From positions 1,798,001-1,862,000 of the forward strand of contig CP021423.1 of the NCBI GenBank assembly GCA_002162075.1: a DNA stretch of 64,000 nt, written 5' to 3'. A program made the position numbers and the translations under genes. Numbering within the stretch: the first letter of the stretch is position 1; every line of letters starts with the position of its first letter. Positions 9,279 to 17,057 of this stretch are shown here, piece after piece. The notes below the pieces were generated by a model. That model was not told the DNA's origin, searched no databases, and saw only the letters and a list, made by a program, of their open reading frames with translations. The stretch comes from Armatimonadetes bacterium Uphvl-Ar1 (lineage in GTDB: Bacteria; Armatimonadota; Fimbriimonadia; Fimbriimonadales; Fimbriimonadaceae).

Positions 9279-9482
9279 TCACCCCCGAATATCCGCAAGC
9301 ATCCGGCCCACCACCTCCGGCCCCACGCCTGAAACCTCACAAACCGCCCCCACCGTCCCCCCTTCTTCACCTCCACCCTCCGAAACCGCGAGCCGATCCA
9401 ACAAAGCCCGAGTCTCTTCCGCCGAAACCGGCTCCCGCAAAACCAAACCCCACTCTGGATCAAATCCATCTTCAAATCGCAT
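9279..9482 (-). CDS. Small protein with winged-helix-like sequence, possibly broken from the next gene
   Basis: The 67-residue frame reads as a genuine protein: ETRALLDRLAV followed by GTVGAVCEVSGVGPEVVGRMLADIRG, which looks like two helices and a recognition-helix pattern of a small DNA-binding or adaptor domain. It stops abruptly at TGA after a run of five G bases. In an alternative frame the sequence continues ELAGVVRESVG towards the coiled-coil protein at 8962-9252. Whether this is a complete small protein or the head of a longer membrane-tethered regulator is undecided. Confidence 0.45.
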   Translation of the reverse strand: MRFEDGFDPEWGLVLREPVSAEETRALLDRLAVSEGGGEEGGTVGAVCEVSGVGPEVVGRMLADIRG

Positions 9483-9588
9483 TACTCACCCGTATGACTA
9501 TCATTCTATCCCCACCGACCGACCAAACAAGCAAACCGATCTGATTGCAAAACACATCAAAGCATGACAAAAGAGACAATGAGAGTAC

Positions 9589-9615
9589 TTGAATGCAATT
9601 GAGACAATGTAAAAT
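9589..9615 (+). promoter_or_regulatory. Candidate promoter of the zinc carboxypeptidase gene
   Basis: TTGAAT at 9589-9594 and TAAAAT at 9610-9615 (preceded by TG) resemble -35 and extended -10 elements, though the 15-base spacing is short. The same TGTAAAAT string precedes the PEP-CTERM protease gene at 21591. The start codon is 46 bases downstream. Confidence 0.35.
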
Positions 9616-9660
9616 TCGGAGTAGCTGAGATTCATCCGCCAAACAGGAGCTTAAAACCAA

Positions 9661-10364
9661 ATGAAAAAAGTCATTTCCATCGCCATCGCTGCCGGACTCT
9701 TAACGGTAGCCAATGCCCAGTCCACAACGGTCTTCGGTTACAGCCACTTTGGACAACCCATCGAAGTCGAAACCTTTGGCGACGGCCCGCTCAAAATCCT
9801 CGTTATTGGTGGGCAGCATGGCAATGAACTGCCGTCAGTACCCTCGTCACTCGATTCAGAAACGAAATTGCCGCCAATCCAAGCCTCGTAGATGGAAGAA
9901 CCGTTCACTTCCTCCTCCGCGCAAATCCCGATGGTATTGATCTTGCAACTCGACAAAACGCCGCCGGTGTTGACCTGAACCGAAATATGAAGTATGGATG
10001 GGCACCATCATCTCCCGGATCATTCACCTACGGCGGCCCATCACCCTACTCTGAACCAGAGTCAATTGCTCTCGATAACTTAATTCAAACCTTAAAACCG
10101 TCGCGCATACTTTCTGTCCATGCTTACGCCGACCTCATAGACTACGACACCGATGGAGGACTGGTGCTCGCCCAGCTCATGGCAAAGAAAAACGGTATGA
10201 CGGTGGCACCAATCTCCTACCCAACTCCTGGCTCGCTAGGTCACTACTGCCGCTTTCACTCAATCTCACTCGTAACCCTAGAACTACCATCCGGCATCGC
10301 TCCCACCACCATGTGGAATTGGCAAAAGAGTGCGCTCCTGACCTTCATTCACGCCACCCTTTAG
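9661..10364 (+). CDS. Secreted M14-family zinc carboxypeptidase-like protein, frameshifted
   Basis: The gene starts at ATG 9661 with a clear signal peptide (MKKVISIAIAAGLLTVANAQ). The metal motif GGQHGNE (HxxE) follows near residue 60. One base is then missing at about 9830, and the correct frame continues AVSTLVTRFRNEIAANP, LLRANPDGIDLATR, GVDLNRN (substrate-binding Arg), LSVHAYADLIDYD (third zinc ligand) and LVTLELPSG (catalytic Glu). All M14 catalytic elements survive once the frame is joined, giving about 234 residues, a short M14 domain. It probably cleaves peptides or cell-wall-derived amides outside the cytoplasm. Uncorrected, the frames are 9661-9891 and 9987-10364. Confidence 0.82.
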
Positions 10365-10577
10365 CTATTCCGCTGACCAGGCCAATCTACAAATCATACG
10401 GGCTCTGGCCCGCCATGGACTGCCCGCCACCAAAGCACAACAAATACTTCAAACCCGATTCCCGAGCAATCAATCAACACATCCGATAACCGCCCACCTC
10501 GCCCCGAATCAAAAATCTCATGTCCCCTCATCCAAACACGCCCAGGCTTCCACAACACCAACGCCAAAGGCAATTAT

Positions 10578-12419
10578 TTATTTCTTGATAATGAGATTAT
10601 CAAACATGCGACCTTCAATATCGAACGCACTCATCTCAAAAGTGTTTCCGAAGAGCGAAACAACGCAATAGTGATGGCCATGCCGGATGCGTCGACTGAA
10701 TTCAGGACGTGTTGGACCATGCCGTTCCAATCCACCACCGCCGCCGCCGCAGACAATATAAACTGGGCCACTCTCATTTGCCTGACCAGCCAAAAGAGGC
10801 CAAGTCCGCTCATAGCTATGGATATGACCAGTCCAAACAACATCTACTCCGTACTTTTCGTAAAGCTTAACGAGCGCTCGCAGCCGTAAATCACCTCTGA
10901 CCGATTGACCCTCCCACAAGTTGCCATAATCGTCCTCATCACTCGAATAAGGAGGATGATGATGAGCAACAAACTTCCACTTTGCCGTACTCGCTGCTAG
11001 TTCTTTTTCAAGCCATTTATACTGTTCGCTGTTCGGGCCAACATCTCGGTTCGAATCAACAATAAAGAAATCGGCAGACCCATAACTAAACTTGTACCAA
11101 TATTCCGGCTCTGGAACGGACATGTAGTCATAGTAAAGGCGTGCATCACCTTCGTGGTTACCAATTACAGGGACCAAAGGAACCCTGTCAAGCAGCGGTC
11201 GCATTGACCCAAAGAAGTCTTGTGTCCAGTGCTTTTTGTTTGCGCCTGTACCAACCAAATCACCAACAATCATAAAAAAGTCAGGGCGCTCATTCCACAT
11301 GTGCTCCGCAATGCGGGTGTTGACCTTGGGCTGATCCTGTGTATCTCCCACAACGGTAAAGCGAATCGCCCGATCTGACTTTGGCGCGGTCCGAAAAGTC
11401 AACAGTGGGCTCTCAAGCTTACGTCCTTCGCTATCAACCGACTCAACCTTATAGACATAGTGCGAATCGGGATTTAATCCAGACAGGACAACTTTGTGAA
11501 TAAGCGACTGTGGGTTCTTTGTAGCTACACCCTGAGCTTCAACTAAGCGCGACTTACTTGAACCGTAAAGAACTTTGCTCGACCCATTTCGAGTTGTTTC
11601 CCACATAATCGTCATTTCAGAAGAAGTAGGAAACTGTAAATAAGGCTGCACAACCCACTCAAAGTTAGGGTTCTCCTGTATGACCGGAGCCTCTAAAGTC
11701 AGCTCCTTTCGGTGTTCAAAAAGGTGCTGCACCGCTGCGTCTGTCGCAACTAAGTCATAGAGAGCAATGTTCACCAATCGTCCGTTGAAAGGAAAATCCT
11801 CATCGTCATCCTTGTAGCAGCCCATCGTCCATGGTGCTTTCGCTGGATAAAGAATATCGCCGGACTGATTTTGAGATGAGCCATCCAGTTTTCCATTGAC
11901 ATAGAGCTTCATCTCTTTACCATCATATGTCCCAACAACATGATAAAGCCTTCCCAGCTCATAAGCTGTCTTGCCCCGCAAATAAGTCATCAACCCATCT
12001 CCATCATCAGATCCAGTAGATGCTAAGGCAAAGACAAAACCAGTTCCGCTATAACCCAAATGCCAACCTTTTTCCGCCGACCCATTGTCCTGCATCACCC
12101 CTATCACTGATCCAAATCCAATTGGCTCGTTGACCGCAAACCACGCTTCGACCGTCATCTTGCGGGTTGGCAATGCTGATTTCACGGCATTGAAGTCGTC
12201 CGCCAAAATAAGACGATCATTCACTCCATCAAATTGGAGACAATTTCCTTGCGCAGTTTTAGCCTCTTCCAACTCACCCACAACACGGGCATCAAGACCA
12301 ACTCTGGCCCTCAAAGTTCCGTCAACCACGTGACGACTGTGAAAATCCCAGGCCCCAATAGGATCTGGACCGTCGTGACCCAAAACAACCATCGCCAAGA
12401 GCGACGCCACCAAACTCAT
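10578..12419 (-). CDS. Secreted LamG - fibronectin-III-like - metallophosphoesterase
   Basis: The 613-residue protein starts with a signal peptide (MSLVASLLAMVVLGHDG). Residues about 20-235 form a concanavalin-like LamG domain (AWFAVNEP, YHVVGTYDGKEMKLYVNGKLDG, NIALYDL). Residues about 250-350 look like the purple-acid-phosphatase N-terminal Ig domain (WVQPYLQFPTSSEMTIMWET). The phosphoesterase domain then shows VVGDTQDQ, VGDLVGTG, GNHEGD, AHHHPPY and GHIHSYER. This is a complete metal-binding set, and the HSYER ending is typical of purple acid phosphatase relatives. It probably acts on extracellular phosphoesters, with LamG binding glycans; the substrate is unknown. Codon use matches its neighbours. 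Confidence 0.88.
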   Translation of the reverse strand: MSLVASLLAMVVLGHDGPDPIGAWDFHSRHVVDGTLRARVGLDARVVGELEEAKTAQGNCLQFDGVNDRLILADDFNAVKSALPTRKMTVEAWFAVNEPIGFGSVIGVMQDNGSAEKGWHLGYSGTGFVFALASTGSDDGDGLMTYLRGKTAYELGRLYHVVGTYDGKEMKLYVNGKLDGSSQNQSGDILYPAKAPWTMGCYKDDDEDFPFNGRLVNIALYDLVATDAAVQHLFEHRKELTLEAPVIQENPNFEWVVQPYLQFPTSSEMTIMWETTRNGSSKVLYGSSKSRLVEAQGVATKNPQSLIHKVVLSGLNPDSHYVYKVESVDSEGRKLESPLLTFRTAPKSDRAIRFTVVGDTQDQPKVNTRIAEHMWNERPDFFMIVGDLVGTGANKKHWTQDFFGSMRPLLDRVPLVPVIGNHEGDARLYYDYMSVPEPEYWYKFSYGSADFFIVDSNRDVGPNSEQYKWLEKELAASTAKWKFVAHHHPPYSSDEDDYGNLWEGQSVRGDLRLRALVKLYEKYGVDVVWTGHIHSYERTWPLLAGQANESGPVYIVCGGGGGGLERHGPTRPEFSRRIRHGHHYCVVSLFGNTFEMSAFDIEGRMFDNLIIKK

Positions 12420-12467
12420 GCCGAAAACATACCGGACTTTTGTTAAGGGTGAGTTGTCAAGCTCAGC

Positions 12468-12914
12468 TCATATTCGCCGGTAAGTTGTCTCCATAAACTG
12501 AACCCACTCCCCTGTATCCGTCGAATGTTCACCGATCAACCGCCGAACGTCCGGTCCATCAAACACAACAATGTCCCGATACTTCCCGAGCCCCGGCTGA
12601 TCATCAAACCTTGGCCCCTCGCTTTCCAAAATCAGCCGATCCCCCTCCAAATACCCCTCATAAACCCACTGATAATTCATCATCGATCCCACCCAACTCC
12701 CAACAAACTTCCCCCGGTCCGGGTCAAATCCAACTGTCACCTGGCTCACCATCACCGACCCATCCGGCCCCGGCCCTTCACTCCGCCCAGAAATCCAATT
12801 CTCCCCGATTGAACTCACAATTTCGCGCCCCTCAGCTTCCCCCCAGTCCACCACCCATTCCCCAACTAAACGGTGAAGCCACTCATGTTCTGGTAAAGCC
12901 CGCAAGTTTTCCAT
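12468..12914 (-). CDS. DUF1579-like small protein
   Basis: The 148-residue protein has the hallmarks of DUF1579: EHEWLHRLVGEWVVDW at the N-terminus (a heat-stable beta-barrel opening with GEW), then alternating strands with SQVTVGFDPDRGKFVGSWVGSMM and YEGYLEGDRLILESEGP. There is no signal peptide. It lies 10 bases upstream of the LpqC-like esterase on the opposite reading order of the same strand, so the two may share a transcript. The biochemical role of the family is unknown. Confidence 0.75.
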   Translation of the reverse strand: MENLRALPEHEWLHRLVGEWVVDWGEAEGREIVSSIGENWISGRSEGPGPDGSVMVSQVTVGFDPDRGKFVGSWVGSMMNYQWVYEGYLEGDRLILESEGPRFDDQPGLGKYRDIVVFDGPDVRRLIGEHSTDTGEWVQFMETTYRRI

Positions 12915-12924
12915 TTGTCAGAGT

Positions 12925-13673
12925 TTAGTCAAACTCCTGGAAAAACTTCACCATCAACTCACTCGACCGGTTCCAATATTCATGTCCGCCCCCGTGTGTC
13001 ACAAAGACAACTGGCGCACCAACTTTGCTTTCCCATCGCTTCGCTCCCGCAACATCCCTCCACGCCTGAGCAGAATCCTCACACTGGTTGATCGTCCGCA
13101 CCCGGCCCACCGCTCGGCTTTGGCCCGAATAGCGAACCAGAGGATCTTCCGTCCCCCAATATGAATCAATGGAGCAGGTTTAATCCCGTCAACCGTCCGA
13201 AACCCGCCTGCACTCACCCCAATCGCCGCAAATGTGTTCGGCCGAGACATCCAAAGCAGATAGCTAAATCCACCCCCATTGGAATGCCCCATTGTAAAAA
13301 CCTTGTCAACCTTAATCTCCTTCTTCGCCCAAGCAAGCACCGCATCAAACAACTTCAAATCTCGATCCTCCATCTCTCCTGCATTGCCCTGCCAACCCGG
13401 CTTCTTCCCCTCCGGATCGCTTAACCGCCCCGGAGTATTCAACCCCTGTAAATAGATAACCGCCGCCTCCGGCCAAGCCTTCTCAATTCCAAAGCTCCGT
13501 TGCGCCTGCCGCGCCCCGCCCCCATGTCCATGCCACGCAAAAACCAAAGGCACTCCCTCCTCAGGAATACTCGCCGGAACAACCATGGCTCCCGTCCGAG
13601 CCACTCCATCCACCATTAACTCAATCGGTTTCACCGACTGGGCTGTTATGAGCAACGAAAGAACTGCGATCAT
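12925..13673 (-). CDS. Exported esterase of the LpqC / PHB-depolymerase-like alpha/beta hydrolase family, frameshifted
   Basis: The start at 13673 gives a signal peptide (MIAVLSLLITAQS), then VFAWHGHGGG (oxyanion region) and GHSNGGG with the nucleophilic Ser. At a run of five C bases (13153-13157, G on the coding strand) the frame is lost. With six the protein reads IHIGGTEDPLVRYSG (acid residue) and continues to FVTHGGGHEY (catalytic His) and the stop at 12925, giving about 249 residues. The complete triad after repair shows that the gene is probably functional. Family members cleave aryl esters (feruloyl, acetyl) or polyesters; the substrate is not predictable. Uncorrected frames are 12999-13673 and 12925-13110. 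Confidence 0.83.
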
Positions 13674-13710
13674 ATCCCGCTAAACGAAGACAGAACAGAA
13701 AGGTTCAAAC

Positions 13711-13741
13711 AAAAAAAATTCCCGAAGAAAGCCCCGGGAAC
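13711..13741 (-). terminator. Rho-independent terminator after the redoxin gene
   Basis: On the minus strand TTCCCG and CGGGAA (13735-13740 and 13719-13724) form a stem with a 10-base loop, followed immediately by eight T bases (13711-13718). It is 21 bases beyond the stop of the redoxin gene at 13762. Confidence 0.8.
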
Positions 13742-13761
13742 TTTGCTATCGTCAATCCTAA

Positions 13762-14376
13762 TTAGTTGCCGTATTTAACCGAGCAACCATAAGGTCGGGT
13801 CGTCTTCATCGTAACTTCTTTGCCACTTGAATGCTCACCGTAAGCTCGCAACAAATAGTTCTCAGCCTTGTCGATATCTTCTTTCTTATTGCTCGAAATC
13901 GAGTCAATCGCACCGTTATAAACCATCTCTCCATTCGGCGCGATCAGCACCATTTGTGGTGTTGTCTTAGCTTCGTACATCTTGCCTACTTTGCCATCAT
14001 AATCGAGCAAGATATGTGCTGGCGAACCCGCCTGCTTCTTCATCACTTCGTTCGCTCCTTCCGCCGTAACGTAACCTTGCTTGCCCGGCGCGGAACTCAA
14101 AACGGTTAACCACACAACACCCTTATCCTTCATTTGCTTTTGCAACTTCTGCATGTTGCCCGCACCGTAATGCTTCACCACAAACGGGCATTCATGGTTC
14201 CACCATTCCAAGACCACATATTTGCCCTTGAATTGATCCAGCGATACATTCGCTCCATTTGAACTGGGCAAGCTAAAAGCTGGTGCCGCACCCAAAGTCG
14301 TGGCTGGACTCACCAGCGCGTTGCCGAAAACCGCCGCCGCTACTGCGACCGCCAGAAATGCATGTTTTAGTTTCAT
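13762..14376 (-). CDS. Exported peroxiredoxin/thioredoxin-like redoxin
   Basis: The 204-residue protein starts at ATG 14376 (MKLKHAFLAVAVAAAVFG), a signal peptide followed by the mature redoxin. An open extension upstream to 14706 is the misread tail of the previous gene. The core has PAFSLPSSNG, GKYVVLEWWNHECPFVVKHY with the probable reactive Cys, and TTPQMVLIAPNGE (cis-Pro). A second Cys is in the C-terminal RPYGCSVKY motif, characteristic of this redoxin subfamily, so a two-Cys mechanism is possible. Its ATG overlaps the TGA of the upstream DsbD-N-like gene as ATGA, so the two are translationally coupled. Together they suggest periplasmic thiol chemistry. Confidence 0.88.
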   Translation of the reverse strand: MKLKHAFLAVAVAAAVFGNALVSPATTLGAAPAFSLPSSNGANVSLDQFKGKYVVLEWWNHECPFVVKHYGAGNMQKLQKQMKDKGVVWLTVLSSAPGKQGYVTAEGANEVMKKQAGSPAHILLDYDGKVGKMYEAKTTPQMVLIAPNGEMVYNGAIDSISSNKKEDIDKAENYLLRAYGEHSSGKEVTMKTTRPYGCSVKYGN

Positions 14377-15157
14377 TGTTGTGTCTCTCCGCGCTCCAAA
14401 ACCGGAGCATCTACCCAAAAATTCTCTCGACCCACCTGCAAAACTCCTCGTAGACGCTTGACGTTTCCGTCCCCATAGGGAGAACGCTTCAATCCCAGGG
14501 TCATCCATCCATTCGACTCCGCAACCATTTGCTCGGCCCTGGCTCAACCCAATCCGCTGACTCAGAAAAGAAGAAAGCCGACTCCGCCGATACCCCACGC
14601 ACTTCCAACTTGAAATCACCCGACCCCTCGCGCCAAACCCGAACCTCTCGGTCAATCCGCTTGGGCAAACCAGACCGCATCGCCGCCAACCGCTCACTTT
14701 TTCCAAGATCAGGAATCATTTGACGACCCACTCGAACCAAACTCTGTACTTCTGCCGAGCCCGGAATACAACTTTCAATACAAGCCAACCAACTGACAAC
14801 TCCCTTCAAATCAACCGAGGATCCAGACCGAGCACTCTCTGGCACCGTTACCCAGACGACAAAGTCCACTTTCCCCTCGTGAACATAACTAACTATGTCC
14901 CCATCAACATATTTTTTGGGGGACGGAAACATCGGTTCACTCACCCTCCATCCGTCCGGCAAATACCACTTCATCCGCGTTTGAATCCCCGTATCTCCTG
15001 GATTCACCCAGTAAACATGCCACGGCTCCTCAACATCCAACCGCACCCCGACCGGAAAAGTCTCACCTGCTCGAACAACAGAATACGGCACGACAAGCTC
15101 CGCCGAAACATCCGGAGCATCCTGAATCAAAGCAACCGATAAAAGCCCCGCCAACAT
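14373..15157 (-). CDS. DsbD N-terminal-like periplasmic protein, frameshifted
   Basis: The protein starts at 15157 with a signal peptide (MLAGLLSVALIQ). It shows a DsbD-alpha/DsbC-type beta-sandwich: VVRAGETFPVGVRLDVEEPWHVYWVNPGD, the TRMKWYLPDGWRV strand and SWLACIESCIPGSA with a CxxxC cysteine pair. The annotated frame stops at 14501. With one base added near 14535 it continues EQMVAESNGWMTLGLKRS, RLRGVLQVGRENFWVDAPV and ends TQQ at 14373, where TGA overlaps the redoxin ATG. The restored protein is about 262 residues. It has no transmembrane DsbD domain, so it may receive electrons from another protein or serve as a partner for the coupled redoxin. Confidence 0.8.
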
Positions 15158-15220
15158 ATCCTTCGTAACGCAACTTCTGGGACAAAGTTCGCCGAATCAT
15201 GAAAATTTAATCCAGATTCG

Positions 15221-15952
15221 TCAGTCAACCTCGCCCAAGCCAAGCATCCGCGCATATCGCTCCCGATTCTCCAAGAAATCCCGCATCATCTTGTAATTCT
15301 GTGTCTCACGATATCCCCGCCGCTCAATCCCGTCTTCCGAAAACTCATAAATCCAAGCGCTCCCAAATCCCAACAAAATCGGCGAGTGAGTCGCAATCAC
15401 AAATTGTGAGCCCTCATCAATCAGCCGCTTCATATGCGCCATCAAAGTCAATTGCCCCTGGAAAGACAACGCCGATTCCGGCTCATCCATCAAATAAAAA
15501 CCCGGCGGTTTCAGCGAGGCAATCGCATCCAAAAACCCTTCCCCATGCGACCGGGAGTGAATATCTCCAAACCGGGCAACTCCTCCCGCCTCCCGTGCCA
15601 TCCGGTTGACATAACTCGCCACATTGTAAAAACTCTCCGCCCGCAGGAACATCGCCTCCGCCTCATAATCACCCCGTACCAAAATCAACGAATCCCAAAA
15701 TTCCGAATGAGAATCATATGTCGAAAACGAGTGCTGTCGCATCCCTCCTTCCGCCGGCAGCTTCGCCTGGATCGCGATCGCCTCCATCAAAGTTGACTTT
15801 CCGCTCCCGTTTTCACCCACAAAAAAAGTCACATCTTGGTGAAATTCCAAACTATTGAATCCCTGAAATACAGGCAAAGTGAAAGGATAAACCGACCGAT
15901 CCACCTCCTTGTGTGGGTTCACCATCACCGCCTGCGCATACCGCCCCGCCAT
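15221..15952 (-). CDS. AAA family ATPase (ABC-type ATPase domain)
   Basis: The 243-residue protein has Walker A GENGSGKST (about 46-54), a central region with a signature-like SHGEGFLDA, Walker B FYLMDEPESAL (about 170-180) and the switch His in ATHSPIL. No membrane partner, nuclease domain or RecF-like coiled coil is present. Stand-alone proteins of this kind are widespread in bacteria, and some belong to defence systems such as Gabija- or Retron-type effectors. Here the neighbours (DsbD-N protein, small membrane protein) give no defence context. The start MAGRYAQAVMVNP is the only ATG before the first strand. Function is unknown. Confidence 0.85.
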   Translation of the reverse strand: MAGRYAQAVMVNPHKEVDRSVYPFTLPVFQGFNSLEFHQDVTFFVGENGSGKSTLMEAIAIQAKLPAEGGMRQHSFSTYDSHSEFWDSLILVRGDYEAEAMFLRAESFYNVASYVNRMAREAGGVARFGDIHSRSHGEGFLDAIASLKPPGFYLMDEPESALSFQGQLTLMAHMKRLIDEGSQFVIATHSPILLGFGSAWIYEFSEDGIERRGYRETQNYKMMRDFLENRERYARMLGLGEVD

Positions 15953-16059
15953 CTTCAGGAGTGTACTTTGCCTCGGTGATCCAGAAGATTGCAGCCAATA
16001 AAATCGTCTCGCAATGACTCAAATTGCAAGCACGAGAACGTCAAAATAAATCCAACCCC

Positions 16060-16407
16060 ATGAACCAAGCCGACTGGCAACCCAACTCCCTCGAACGAAC
16101 CTGCCTCACCCACCTCGACTCCCCCGAAAACTGGGAGAACATCCTCAAACGCCCCATCCCGCCCCAAACCCAAGTCCTCCCCTGGACACCATTCCTCAAA
16201 ATCTTCGGCTTTAACCTCTTCCTTTTCACCGTCGTCCTCGGGGCCCTCCTCTCCGTCATCCTGGTCGGAACATCCGGCCCCCAAGCTCTTGCCGAAGACC
16301 TCCCCATCCTCATCGGTTTCATTCTAATCTCCGCAACCGGAGTCGCCGCATATTCAACCCACCTCTACCGCCGATCCTGGAACCGACGCGCCAAATCCCT
16401 AAACTAA
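16060..16407 (+). CDS. Small protein with two membrane helices
   Basis: The 115-residue protein starts at ATG 16060, after which MNQADWQPNSLERTCLTHL forms a soluble N-terminal part. Two hydrophobic helices follow: FGFNLFLFTVVLGALLSVIL and PILIGFILISATGVAAY. The protein ends in a basic tail (RRSWNRRAKSLN), so both termini are probably cytoplasmic. I do not recognise the family. Its TAA overlaps the stop of the convergent PadR gene by four bases (CTAA, 16404-16407). Confidence 0.6.
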   Translation: MNQADWQPNSLERTCLTHLDSPENWENILKRPIPPQTQVLPWTPFLKIFGFNLFLFTVVLGALLSVILVGTSGPQALAEDLPILIGFILISATGVAAYSTHLYRRSWNRRAKSLN

Positions 16408-16982
16408 AACTTCCCCAGCGCCGACCGCACCGTCTCCGCCCATGGTCGCTCCAAATCCTCACCCAATGCCAGCCATTCCCGCGCCAGCTCCAACCACTGA
16501 ATCCTTGCCCGATTCTCCAATACCGCCGAAGCCGAAGCCATCACCCCAAACTGGTCATTGATCGCCTCGCATTTGTCCAGCAGCCCATCACAAACCACCA
16601 AAAATTCGCGCACCTCCCGCAAACAATTATCAATATAAGCAAGCCGCTCTTCCACCGTCAACAACCCCAAAAAATAAAACCTCAACCGGATCAAATCAGA
16701 CGAAAAAGCCACATCCTGGGGAGGAACCGGCGTCGCTACCCACTCCCGCAAAACTTTCGCCCCGAGATCCGTGACAGATAACTCATCTTCACCTTCCAAA
16801 TACCCCATTCCCATCAACCGCTTGGTCACCGAATAGGTGGTCCCCGCCCGCGACTGATAAAACGTCGAGGTCGCCCGCGACAACCCCTTCATCACGCAAT
16901 ATGTTGTGCATGGCCCACTCGTCCAGAAAATCCCCAAAATCGTCAGCTCAATCGTCGAAAGCTTCCGCGCACCCTGTTTCAC
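16404..16982 (-). CDS. PadR-family transcriptional regulator
   Basis: The N-terminal winged helix is recognisable: LSTIELTILGIFWTSGPCTTY, SYSVTKRLMGMGYLEGEDE-type wing (actual TTYSVTKRLMGMGYLEGED) and TDLGAKVL. A C-terminal helical dimerisation region begins LRFYFLGLLTVEERLAYID (Vir-like). The frame is open to 17144, but that would cross the divergent gene's start at 17058. I prefer GTG 16982, just before KQGARKLSTIEL, although its Shine-Dalgarno-like AAGG is very close. It is divergent from the PDZ-hydrolase gene, and a palindrome (17042-17054) sits in the shared region, suggesting local and self regulation. The ligand is unknown. Confidence 0.78.
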   Translation of the reverse strand: MKQGARKLSTIELTILGIFWTSGPCTTYCVMKGLSRATSTFYQSRAGTTYSVTKRLMGMGYLEGEDELSVTDLGAKVLREWVATPVPPQDVAFSSDLIRLRFYFLGLLTVEERLAYIDNCLREVREFLVVCDGLLDKCEAINDQFGVMASASAVLENRARIQWLELAREWLALGEDLERPWAETVRSALGKF

Positions 16983-17041
16983 TCCCTTAACTATAGCAAA
17001 CTTTCTAGAATCCTGGAACCAACTTGTTTCAATTTGGTATA

Positions 17042-17054
17042 TTACAATTTGTAA
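17042..17054. promoter_or_regulatory. Palindrome, candidate operator of the PadR regulator
   Basis: TTACAA-T-TTGTAA is a perfect dyad three bases before the ATG of the PDZ-hydrolase gene and 60 bases from the likely PadR start. PadR proteins bind short AT-rich dyads of this size. The assignment rests on position and symmetry only. Confidence 0.45.
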
Positions 17055-17057
17055 CTC

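Noticed and set aside
14377-14706. Long N-terminal extension of the redoxin frame
   Set aside because: It has no signal peptide, is rich in Arg and Gly, and is the misread tail of the DsbD-N-like gene. The true start at 14376 has a signal peptide.
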